The position numbers and the translations under genes were made by a program. 9,255 nucleotides of DNA, taken from positions 1-9,255 of the forward strand of contig JAEORY010000125.1 in assembly GCA_016840645.1 (NCBI GenBank), written 5' to 3'. Shown here piece after piece: positions 1 through 5,845 of this stretch (its first letter is position 1; the number at the start of each line of letters is the position of its first letter). This DNA comes from Candidatus Borrarchaeota archaeon (GTDB lineage Archaea; Asgardarchaeota; Sifarchaeia; Borrarchaeales; Borrarchaeaceae). The notes under the pieces were generated by a model. That model did no database searches and was not told where the DNA came from. It saw only the letters and a list, made by a program, of their open reading frames with translations.

Positions 1-131
1 CACACATAACATCAGCAATTACTACCTTTAACGGTAGTGAAGTATTAGACGTAAGAGTTTCCAGAGATAAAAATGAATTGACAGTAAAAAGTAGGACATT
101 GCTTATGATTAGATTAGGAGATGGTACATGA
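1..131 (+). CDS. C-terminal end of an upstream phage protein (partial)
   Basis: A reading frame is open from the window edge (first full codon at base 3) to TGA at 129-131. It gives 42 residues, ending MIRLGDGT. The stop overlaps the next start codon in an ATGA arrangement (128-131), which points to translational coupling in one operon. The visible residues alternate polar and hydrophobic positions (VLDVRVS, LTVKSRTLLMI), as in a beta-rich virion protein. Too little remains to assign a family. The call rests on the open frame and on the coupling. Confidence 0.6.
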   Translation, partial: HITSAITTFNGSEVLDVRVSRDKNELTVKSRTLLMIRLGDGT

Positions 132-1219
132 GTTTTAAATATACTTATACAAAAGAAGCGGTACTGGGTAGGTTAGAACAGGAAATTTTAGCATCTTCTG
201 TTATTGTACATGCGTTAGACTACATAACAAGTTTAGGTAATACAGTAGACATTTATTTTAAAGCAGAATTGTCTTCCGAAGAAGAAACTGAATTAGATGC
301 TATTGTTGCAGCACATGTTCCTACACCCCTTCCTGACGATCATACTCTTGTACTTTTAGATGAGAAAAGGTCTACAGATGATATCCCAGTTTTACAAATT
401 ATAAAGTCATATCATGATTCGTCTAAGTCATTTACAACTCCAGATTTTACGGATCGTAAATCTTGGTTCTTTGATAGAACAAGAGTTACTGACGAAGTTA
501 TGAGTACTTCAGATGATACTATATATAGTTCTACGAGAACTCCAACGGCAGGATGGAATCACGATTGGCTTAGGTGGGATTTAATTCCTAATCATATTCG
601 ACAAACAGAAACAGATATTGTTCCTGTAGTTAAAAAGAACGATGAAGTAGTAAGTTCTGGTTTTACAATAGATTATACGAATGGGACAGTAACTTTTGAT
701 TCTGCGAACCAACCTACAGATGTTATTAAAGTTTCATATTCATATGGTAATAGCTCTAGGATGGATTTAACTGCAAATGCAGGGAAAAAATTATTTGTTG
801 ATTATGTGGAGACACAGTTTTCTGTGGGATGTACGATACCCAGTACAGCGAAATTTGTCTTTCAGTCGATCTATAATGGACCTGCGATCCCAGCATATGG
901 AATACCTGAAAATACGGATGTTATATTAAGATCTTATGAATATTACAACGCTAAGGACTTTTTAAACGAATCCACACAGGCATATGTAGTTGAGCCTTTT
1001 ATGGAGTTGACCGCTAAAGTGAATATTTTACCTTGGAATTATTTGACAGGTCATACAATAAAACCAGCAGGTGATACAACAACAGATCTCTCTAAAAATG
1101 AGTTTAATAAACTTAGGATTCAATTAGTGGATATTAATGGTGGACCCGATCCTATTTTAAGTTCTGCTGAGATAGCTACTGGTACTGTTTACTGTAGAGT
1201 TCATGATGTTACTTGGTAA
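128..1219 (+). CDS. Probable phage virion (tail/neck-type) structural protein, 363 aa
   Basis: I do not recognise a named family. The start is supported by AGGAG at 116-120, seven bases before ATG 128, and by the ATGA overlap with the gene before it. Residues about 16-63 form a helix and strand unit ending in a pattern like LDAIVAAHVPTPL, which I recall from N-termini of assorted phage structural proteins. Residues about 165-207 contain a strand-rich motif (GFTIDYTNGTVTFDSA, then VIKVSYSY) typical of beta-sandwich modules in phage tail and neck proteins. Residues about 211-363 look like a further beta-rich domain. There is no signal peptide or membrane segment. The position ahead of a hydrolase and a two-membrane-segment protein fits the end of a virion gene block. 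The structural role is inferred from composition, motifs and context. Confidence 0.6.
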   Translation: MSFKYTYTKEAVLGRLEQEILASSVIVHALDYITSLGNTVDIYFKAELSSEEETELDAIVAAHVPTPLPDDHTLVLLDEKRSTDDIPVLQIIKSYHDSSKSFTTPDFTDRKSWFFDRTRVTDEVMSTSDDTIYSSTRTPTAGWNHDWLRWDLIPNHIRQTETDIVPVVKKNDEVVSSGFTIDYTNGTVTFDSANQPTDVIKVSYSYGNSSRMDLTANAGKKLFVDYVETQFSVGCTIPSTAKFVFQSIYNGPAIPAYGIPENTDVILRSYEYYNAKDFLNESTQAYVVEPFMELTAKVNILPWNYLTGHTIKPAGDTTTDLSKNEFNKLRIQLVDINGGPDPILSSAEIATGTVYCRVHDVTW

Positions 1220-1243
1220 AGGAGTAATTTTTAGGAGAGAAAA

Positions 1244-1960
1244 ATGTTGCCAGAAATTATTGCTACACCAATTTCTTGGCTACTGGAAACTAAAGCATAT
1301 AAATATTTTGCAAGGAGTGTTTTATCAGGATTAACTTTTAGATGGTGGGGATATCCCAAACTTCAAGGAGCAGACTACTGGAAAATAAGGGAAGCGTTAC
1401 TTAAGGAATATGAAAAGGGAGATGGACTTTTTATTTGGTGCTCCGCTGACGATAAAATGGCGAGTTGTGGATTAACTAAACTGTTTTCTAAATGTAAGTA
1501 CTGTCATTCTGGTTTTATTTTTTTTGATCCGAATCATGCAGCACAGCCAGGGGAACTAAGTGTTAAACATATTAATACATATGGATATATGTATGAGCCT
1601 TTTGAAAATGTAATGAATCGGTTAGATAATGTGTATGTTGGTCGTTTGCCGATAACGAATCTAAAAGAAGCAAGACGACGATTGGCTTTACTTGATGTGC
1701 TATGTGATTATCCTCCAGGGGATAAATTTGATTATGATTATGCGTTGCAGCTAGAACAAGATCTAATTGATTTAGTATGTGATCCAGACGCTAAGATACC
1801 TTCGGATTTAAAGTGCAGAATATATTGTTCGGAGTTTGTATATTTGGTGGGACATGGTCTTGTAGACGATCCAGATTTTAAACCGACTTGGTTTGGGAAG
1901 AAATTAATATTCGAGCCTGATGATGTATATGAAGGGACGCAAAAGGTTATTGAATTATAA
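1244..1960 (+). CDS. Circularly permuted papain-fold cysteine hydrolase (YiiX/NlpC-P60-like), 238 aa
   Basis: The protein shows the order typical of the permuted NlpC/P60-like (YiiX/YaeF, poxvirus G6R-like) group: the catalytic histidine comes before the cysteine. The histidine motif is CHSGFIFF with H88, and the nucleophile motif is YCSEFVYLVG with C195. A YDYAL segment at 164-168, in the usual place before the Cys motif, supports the match. E118 in YMYEPFE is a candidate third residue. Known members act as amidases, peptidases or thioesterases on peptidoglycan peptides or lipids. Here a role in cell-wall opening, either as a lysin or as a virion-borne enzyme, is plausible but unproven. There is no clear signal peptide; residues 1-35 are moderately hydrophobic. 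AGGAGA at 1233-1238 sets the start. The next gene encodes a two-membrane-segment protein, which could make this pair a lysis cassette. Confidence 0.75.
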   Translation: MLPEIIATPISWLLETKAYKYFARSVLSGLTFRWWGYPKLQGADYWKIREALLKEYEKGDGLFIWCSADDKMASCGLTKLFSKCKYCHSGFIFFDPNHAAQPGELSVKHINTYGYMYEPFENVMNRLDNVYVGRLPITNLKEARRRLALLDVLCDYPPGDKFDYDYALQLEQDLIDLVCDPDAKIPSDLKCRIYCSEFVYLVGHGLVDDPDFKPTWFGKKLIFEPDDVYEGTQKVIEL

Positions 1961-1970
1961 ACTCAATACC

Positions 1971-1982
1971 GAGGTAACAATG
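1971..1982 (+). promoter_or_regulatory. Ribosome binding site fixing the start at 1980
   Basis: GAGG at 1971-1974 lies five bases before ATG 1980. A longer in-frame reading from ATG 1920 would overlap the hydrolase gene by about 40 bases, would lack a good Shine-Dalgarno site, and would add a 20-residue polar leader before a typical MKK membrane-protein N-terminus. The 1980 start is therefore preferred. Confidence 0.75.
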
Positions 1983-2489
1983 AAAAAGACACTAAACCGC
2001 ATCTCTTATTTTTTCTTAGGGCTCACTTTGGTATCTATTTTAAGCATTGGGATTGCGATTCTTGCTGACACAAAAGAAAAAGAGGATACAAAACCAACAG
2101 TTTACGGTGCAATAAATGCGGATTCAGATTCTAATTTAACCATGAGTTCTATTTTGTCTGCATTGGGGGGTTTTAGTGGTGGTGGGTTGTTGTTGATTTT
2201 TTTGATTCGGAGATTAGTTAGTAGCTATGACAAAAATTTTTCAGATTGGGCAATACGTTGTTCGCAATGTAATAAGACACATGATGAAAAAAATGATAAA
2301 TTAATAACTATGGTTGAAGATGTACGTAAAATGACACAAGAAATGAATGTAGAAGTGATTAAATTACAAGCGAATACCGCAGATAAGAGTACGGTTACGA
2401 AAGCAATAACAAAGATCGCTGTGCTTGAAACGGATCTATCTCAAGTACGTACTGAAGTTAAGTCAATTATGGCACATTTACTTAAATAA
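1980..2489 (+). CDS. Two-transmembrane protein with cytoplasmic coiled coil; possible holin-like lysis protein, 169 aa
   Basis: The protein begins MKKTLNR, followed by a hydrophobic stretch at about residues 9-29. A polar loop covers about 30-55. A second hydrophobic stretch at about 57-76 is glycine-rich in its first half (LGGFSGGG) and is followed by RR at 77-78. The positive-inside rule predicts both ends in the cytoplasm. Residues about 105-169 are charged and helical with heptad-like spacing of hydrophobics, so a coiled coil is likely. A CSQC pair at 94-97 could bind metal or form disulfides. Alternatively the first segment could be a cleaved signal peptide (cut near A29/D30). Its place directly after a cell-wall-type hydrolase suggests a holin or membrane anchor, but no holin family is recognised and it is longer than most holins. 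Confidence 0.55.
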   Translation: MKKTLNRISYFFLGLTLVSILSIGIAILADTKEKEDTKPTVYGAINADSDSNLTMSSILSALGGFSGGGLLLIFLIRRLVSSYDKNFSDWAIRCSQCNKTHDEKNDKLITMVEDVRKMTQEMNVEVIKLQANTADKSTVTKAITKIAVLETDLSQVRTEVKSIMAHLLK

Positions 2490-2515
2490 GATTTGATCTT
2501 TAGAAAGGATTTCTT

Positions 2516-2953
2516 ATGAAAAAGAACAGCTTTAGAGAAAGGCTACAAACAAGGTATCAAGTAAAAGGTGAAGAAGAAGAGAAAAAAGATCAAGCTGAAG
2601 AATCTCCAGAAGAAAATGAAGAATTAGAAATTGAAGACGATGAAGATGAAGAAAAACCTGGAGATACGGATCTTCAGCCTGGATCGGCACATCCAGATAA
2701 TTGGCAGACAGATCTTCAGAGTGGTAAGTCTACTGAAGAGATCCGTCAAGATGCTATTGCTCTGTCTCATATTCTTCAAGAATGGCAAGCTCAAGCACTT
2801 CATGCTCAAGATTATTATAAAGAATTGTCAGCTAATTCTGATAAGTATTTACACATGTTTAATCCTATACTTATCAAAGGACTTTCTCGTGAGAAGCTTG
2901 AAGGTATTGCTGATATTTGTCAGAAATTCGCTCGACTCGCTACGATTGTGTGA
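2516..2953 (+). CDS. Acidic helical phage protein of unknown function, 145 aa
   Basis: The start is supported by AAAGGA at 2504-2509, about six bases before ATG. After a short basic head (MKKNSFRERLQTRYQVK), residues about 18-52 are a strongly acidic, probably disordered run dominated by Glu and Asp. Two copies of a TDLQ(P/S)G segment follow at about 51-56 and 65-70, which looks like a small internal duplication. Residues about 74-145 are predicted helical, ending SREKLEGIADICQKFARLAT. Acidic, partly disordered small proteins in phage morphogenesis clusters are often scaffolds or assembly chaperones, but nothing here is family-specific. The long overlapping frame at 2631-2960 is a shadow of this gene. 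Confidence 0.65.
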   Translation: MKKNSFRERLQTRYQVKGEEEEKKDQAEESPEENEELEIEDDEDEEKPGDTDLQPGSAHPDNWQTDLQSGKSTEEIRQDAIALSHILQEWQAQALHAQDYYKELSANSDKYLHMFNPILIKGLSREKLEGIADICQKFARLATIV

Positions 2954-2964
2954 GGTGTAGTACC

Positions 2965-3081
2965 ATGGGAAAAGAAAAGAGCGTTAAAAAAGAATCGAAA
3001 AAGCCACCGTTAAAAACTAAAGAAGAGAAGCGAGCTGAAAAGAAGAAGAAGAAACAACAAGAGAAATTGGATCTAGGCTAA
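2965..3081 (+). CDS. Very small lysine-rich protein, 38 aa
   Basis: ATG 2965 has GAGGTG at 2952-2957 at suitable spacing, and the frame ends at TAA 3079-3081. The product has 15 lysines in 38 residues, including a run of five, with seven acidic residues and an estimated net charge near +9. A PP pair lies near residue 14, and the end is EKLDLG. It sits 11 bases after the strongly acidic protein, so the two have opposite charge. It could bind nucleic acid or the acidic neighbour, but function is unknown. The ribosome binding site, the tight operon spacing and the terminator-like hairpin soon after its stop argue that it is expressed. A longer in-frame extension is not needed. Confidence 0.55.
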   Translation: MGKEKSVKKESKKPPLKTKEEKRAEKKKKKQQEKLDLG

Positions 3082-3107
3082 GATATAAGCCTTAAAACGA
3101 TTAACAA

Positions 3108-3140
3108 GAGGTTAGCTGTTAACCTCATTTTATCCATTTT
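3108..3140 (+). terminator. Probable intrinsic terminator between two gene blocks
   Basis: An exact 7-bp inverted repeat, GAGGTTA (3108-3114) and TAACCTC (3120-3126), encloses a 5-base loop. It is followed by ATTTTATCCATTTTTATT, a broken U-rich tail. It lies in the largest gap of the window, 27 bases after the stop of the 38-residue gene. The stem is short and the first tail base is A, so termination may be partial, or the hairpin may act as an RNA processing or stability element for the downstream message. Confidence 0.55.
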
Positions 3141-3163
3141 TATTCTTTTATTAGGAGTTTACT

Positions 3164-3883
3164 ATGTTTAGTATGCAAGACAATTTAACTATGTTCGACG
3201 AATTATTCTCAGCAGGGAAAAAGATCTACGTTATTAACAACACCGAGCCTAAAGGGTTGTTATCAACAACGATCAATGATCCTATTTCAGGAAAGTCCAT
3301 CAAATTGGAATTCCCTCGAACTTGGATTCCTTTTTGTTTAACATCGATGCTTCCCCGTAATGTTCTAGAGCACAACATCGAATTGAGAAGAACTCTTCAA
3401 AAGAATACTCTAAAGATTATTCCTGAAGAACAAGCAGTTGAGATGCTCAATTCGGAAAGAGGGCGTAAAGAATACAGTCGTTTAACTGAGTCTGAGTTTG
3501 CGGCAGGATCTCGAATGAACTCTGCACGAAAAACAGCTATGGTAGACGCTGTACGGTCTTCGAAACAAGCAATTAATTCTTTGGATAATCCTAATGTCAA
3601 TCAAGAAGAATTGACTTTACATCCAAAGATGAGACCTTGGGAGCAAAGAATTGTTGTCGGTGAAATTGACGGAACAGCACTTGTTAATGAGTTGGAAATT
3701 CATAGTGGTGAGCTAACCGCTGCAGATCTTCAGTTTTTAGTTGCTGGGCAGTTTCCGCAGGAAGTAAAAGCGTATGCTCAAGAGAGAATTAATACGGGAA
3801 CATATCGTTCCAAAGCAGCATCGACTGTTGGATCGATCCCAATGGACAAATACGAAAGTGATTGGGACGTTGAGGTAAAGTAA
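3164..3883 (+). CDS. Probable phage virion-associated protein, 239 aa
   Basis: AGGAG at 3153-3157 precedes ATG 3164 and gives a clear start. Residues about 18-100 read as a beta-rich head (KKIYVINNTEP, then KSIKLEFPRTWIPFCLT) followed by a helical stretch with LRRTLQKNTLKIIPEEQA. This order recalls a widespread unnamed protein found in phage structural clusters: a strand pair, a P-x-x-W/D-P-I-x-L-T loop, then a short helix with a turn into EEQA. That is recognition by pattern only. Residues about 100-150 are charged and helical, and the C-terminal part is mixed. There is no signal peptide or membrane segment. It is the first gene of the block after the terminator-like hairpin, and its stop abuts the next ATG. 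Confidence 0.55.
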   Translation: MFSMQDNLTMFDELFSAGKKIYVINNTEPKGLLSTTINDPISGKSIKLEFPRTWIPFCLTSMLPRNVLEHNIELRRTLQKNTLKIIPEEQAVEMLNSERGRKEYSRLTESEFAAGSRMNSARKTAMVDAVRSSKQAINSLDNPNVNQEELTLHPKMRPWEQRIVVGEIDGTALVNELEIHSGELTAADLQFLVAGQFPQEVKAYAQERINTGTYRSKAASTVGSIPMDKYESDWDVEVK

Positions 3884-4558
3884 ATGGCAGGAACTACACT
3901 AACCCCAGAACAAGCGAGACAGCTTAAATCCCAACGTCAAGCTGGGAAGAGTTTGGTTTCGAGGTTAGGTCACCGCCATCCGAAATCAGCAAGAGCTAAT
4001 CGGTGGTCTATGGGACGTGTAGAATCTACTCAAGCTTCTTTAATTTGGTGGGTAAATCCTAGCGAATGTCAATGGAAGATGGGAACAAGAACAACCATCG
4101 AAAAGATAAGCGGTGGGGTTGTCCACCATGAGTGGCCGCAAACAGGTATGCGTGGCTCAAATTCGTCTTTCAGAGGATCTCGGCTGGATCAGCCGATCCT
4201 CTCTATTACTTTTCAATCGGGAATTATCACTGCCGGAGGGTATAGTGACATTGGCGAAAGTATGTCTTCGGAAATTCCCAAAGGGTTAGGAAACTTTTTT
4301 GATTTTCTTGATCTACTCGATCAACCGGATATGACAAGTACCGGAGCACCTAATTATATTAATATTTTATATTTTTCACCTGTATTTGGTGCGCGTGGAT
4401 TATGGTTACAAGGCTTTTTTACTGAGGAAGGCGTTTCGTGGACAGATTCTGCTGAAAATCCCAATGTTATTTCCTCGTGGGGAGCTTCGTTTATGGTATT
4501 TAATTCGCAACCAAGTTTCGCTCAATTAGAAAGATACTTCGAGCTTATTGTAAATTAA
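3884..4558 (+). CDS. Probable phage tail/baseplate-type structural protein, 224 aa
   Basis: ATG follows the previous TAA directly. GAGG at 3872-3875 lies inside the upstream gene, so translation is likely coupled. After a basic, glutamine-rich N-terminus (residues about 10-46), the protein reads as a beta-rich module: SLIWWVNPSECQWKMG, a TTIEKISGGVVHHEWP turn, and PILSITFQSGII at 104-115. It then has FFDFLDLL near 138-145, PNYINILYFSPVFGARGLWL (156-175) and a final SWGASFMVF strand (198-206). The NPS, then R-x-T-x-x-K, then GG-V-H/T-x-W, then I-x-F-Q-S-G order resembles proteins in tail or baseplate clusters of large phages. That identification is from memory of the pattern, not from a search. 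The gene contains a strong RNA hairpin at 4172-4202. Confidence 0.6.
   Translation: MAGTTLTPEQARQLKSQRQAGKSLVSRLGHRHPKSARANRWSMGRVESTQASLIWWVNPSECQWKMGTRTTIEKISGGVVHHEWPQTGMRGSNSSFRGSRLDQPILSITFQSGIITAGGYSDIGESMSSEIPKGLGNFFDFLDLLDQPDMTSTGAPNYINILYFSPVFGARGLWLQGFFTEEGVSWTDSAENPNVISSWGASFMVFNSQPSFAQLERYFELIVN
4172..4202 (+). repeat. Strong intragenic inverted repeat (hairpin)
   Basis: AGAGGAT (4172-4178) pairs with ATCCTCT (4196-4202), and CGGCT (4181-4185) pairs with AGCCG (4191-4195). A two-base bulge (CT) sits on the 5' side and the loop is GGATC. Twelve base pairs with high GC content stand out in AT-rich DNA. It encodes FRGSRLDQPI within the structural gene, so the coding use may be incidental. 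No U tract follows directly. Confidence 0.5.
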
Positions 4559-4561
4559 AGA

Positions 4562-4585
4562 TTTATTTTATATGACTAAAATAAA
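4562..4585 (+). repeat. AT-only inverted repeat in an intergenic gap
   Basis: TTTATTTTA (4562-4570) and TAAAATAAA (4577-4585) form a perfect 9-bp inverted repeat around TATGAC, in the 39-base gap between two structural genes. The repeat runs into the AAAAAGG ribosome binding site (4584-4590) of the next gene, so a folded RNA could partly mask it. The stem has only A-U pairs and is weak. A chance origin in AT-rich DNA is possible. Confidence 0.35.
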
Positions 4586-4597
4586 AAAGGTAATAAC

Positions 4598-5284
4598 ATG
4601 GCACAAACAGCAATAAGAAACCCCGAAGGAGTAGCTACTTCGTTTACAAACACACAACTAATCAATATCCGAGCAACTACTGAGAATCAACTAGTTCAGG
4701 TGTTTAGAAGTTTACATCCCGGTGCAATTTATGAAGAAGATGCATTAGCACTTGTTCAAACTAGATTGTCTTCTGGCCGTCAAATTAACACACTTAAAGC
4801 GCTGATGGTCAGCCCTACTTACTGGGTGACTTTAATTAGCGGTGCTAGTTTAGCGACAGTACGGCAGATTAATGTGTATTCAGTAGTGTCTGATTTCCTA
4901 CTCAGAGGAGATCGTTTTAATCGAATGCTATCTCGATTATCTCCGAGACAAGATCGGCATGACAATGTCTACGAAATTACACTCGTAGGTGGTGTAGGCC
5001 AGGTGGATTTAAACTATCCATTTGTAGCATCTACTCTCGACGTTGTTGGAGCAGTAACTACAAATGAATTTCCCACTACAGGTCTTTTAGAATTTGCTGT
5101 AGGGGATGTTGGTAAATTAGTTGATGTCTCTTTCGTAACAGCTCCTGTTTATAACGTCATGCAAATTATAAGAACTCACGCTCAACCAGAAGAGGGAGCA
5201 ACAGGGACAGTACATCCACCGTATGCCTATGTGATGCATCCGCTTCTTGCAGGTCCACTTGGTATCACTGTTCCTCCGGTTTAA
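4598..5284 (+). CDS. Probable phage structural protein, 228 aa, family not recognised
   Basis: AAAAAGG at 4584-4590 supports ATG 4598. Residues about 15-75 are mainly helical (NTQLINIRATTENQLVQVF, then EDALALVQTRLSSGRQINTL). Residues about 80-130 include helices rich in Arg and Ser (FLLRGDRFNRMLSRLSPRQD), and the rest is beta-rich, with VYEITLVGGVGQVDLNYPF and a Pro-rich end (PLLAGPLGITVPPV). There are no cysteines, signal peptide or membrane segment. It lies between a tail-like protein and the SOD-like gene, all on one strand with close spacing. A virion role is inferred from context only. Confidence 0.5.
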   Translation: MAQTAIRNPEGVATSFTNTQLINIRATTENQLVQVFRSLHPGAIYEEDALALVQTRLSSGRQINTLKALMVSPTYWVTLISGASLATVRQINVYSVVSDFLLRGDRFNRMLSRLSPRQDRHDNVYEITLVGGVGQVDLNYPFVASTLDVVGAVTTNEFPTTGLLEFAVGDVGKLVDVSFVTAPVYNVMQIIRTHAQPEEGATGTVHPPYAYVMHPLLAGPLGITVPPV

Positions 5285-5285
5285 T

Positions 5286-5300
5286 AAGAGGTTTTTTATG
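5286..5300 (+). promoter_or_regulatory. Ribosome binding site fixing the start at 5298
   Basis: AAGAGG at 5286-5291 lies six bases before ATG 5298. The in-frame ATG at 5247 lies inside the preceding gene, lacks a comparable site, and would add a 17-residue extension absent from SOD proteins. The 5298 start gives 181 residues, close to the normal SOD length. Confidence 0.75.
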
Positions 5301-5843
5301 GAACTACATACAGATGAAACTCAAAAAGTTCATACGAAACTTTTTGAAGATTATAAAACACGACTTGAAGAGCTGGAAAAGATGGAAGATGAAGAGAAGG
5401 AAGAGCCTTTTGAGCGCTCTTTACTTCACAATGCCATCTACCTCCACCGTCTTTGGTTTGAGCAATTGGAAGGTCGATCTGAAGATATGGATAGTAGTCC
5501 TTTACTGGACGAGATCCTTAGCCGCAGAGATTCTGATCTAGGTACATTTCAAGAGTGGATGAATGATTTTGCACATGCTGCTAAACCTAATGGTTGGGCT
5601 GTATGGGGGTGGGCTCAATCCCTTAAGACATTTGTTGGCTTTCCCTTGAGAGGTCATGATGATTCAGTGCCGTTAGGTGTCATACCACTCATTGTGATTG
5701 ATTGTTGGGAACATGCTTGGCTTGCAGATTTTGAATTGGAATTCGACCAATACTTATCTGAATTCTGGGCAAGTATGAATTGGGATGTAATTGAACAACG
5801 ACATCACGAATTAGCAGGGCTATTTGGATATGGAGTAAAATAA
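5298..5843 (+). CDS. Iron/manganese superoxide dismutase-like protein, 181 aa
   Basis: The C-terminal half matches the Fe/Mn SOD fold. PLGVIPLIVIDCWEHAW (125-141) carries the signature D-x-W-E-H-A with D135 and H139 as metal ligands, followed by EFWASMNWDVIEQR (155-168), which parallels the usual FWxxVNW helix. LHRLWFEQL (49-57) matches the second-ligand helix (N-H-T-F-Y-W in E. coli SodB), giving H50. NGWAVWGW (98-105) parallels the G-x-G-W-x-W strand. H120 in GHDDSVPLG sits where actinobacterial SODs have HQTNFPLG, the second-sphere His. The first ligand (E. coli H26) is unclear: H12 is the best candidate, but Y19, the Tyr34 match, is seven rather than eight residues later. Residues 24-40 are unusually acidic. 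An active SOD would convert superoxide to peroxide and oxygen; a non-enzymatic reuse of the fold is possible. It is two bases upstream of the PARP gene. Confidence 0.8.
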   Translation: MELHTDETQKVHTKLFEDYKTRLEELEKMEDEEKEEPFERSLLHNAIYLHRLWFEQLEGRSEDMDSSPLLDEILSRRDSDLGTFQEWMNDFAHAAKPNGWAVWGWAQSLKTFVGFPLRGHDDSVPLGVIPLIVIDCWEHAWLADFELEFDQYLSEFWASMNWDVIEQRHHELAGLFGYGVK

Positions 5844-5845
5844 TA

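Noticed and set aside
78..109. TTGACA followed by TATGAT, resembling a sigma-70-type promoter ahead of the 363-residue gene
   Set aside because: The spacer is 20 bases, too long for a good promoter. The elements lie within the upstream coding sequence, and the genes are coupled by ATGA, so a separate promoter is not needed.
1298..1305. TATAAATA, identical to the T4 late promoter core
   Set aside because: It lies inside the hydrolase coding sequence. One or two such 8-mers are expected by chance in AT-rich DNA of this length on two strands, and no similar site stands before other genes.
2631..2960. 109-codon open frame overlapping the acidic protein gene
   Set aside because: It lies almost entirely within 2516-2953 in another frame, has no ribosome binding site, and its Lys/Ile/Leu-rich product is what a frame shift of Glu/Asp-rich codons in AT-rich DNA yields.
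3119..3146. TTAACC and TATTCT with a 16-base spacer as a promoter for the second gene block
   Set aside because: The -10 element is a poor match, and transcription would start on or beside the ribosome binding site at 3153-3157. The U-rich stretch is better explained as a terminator tail.
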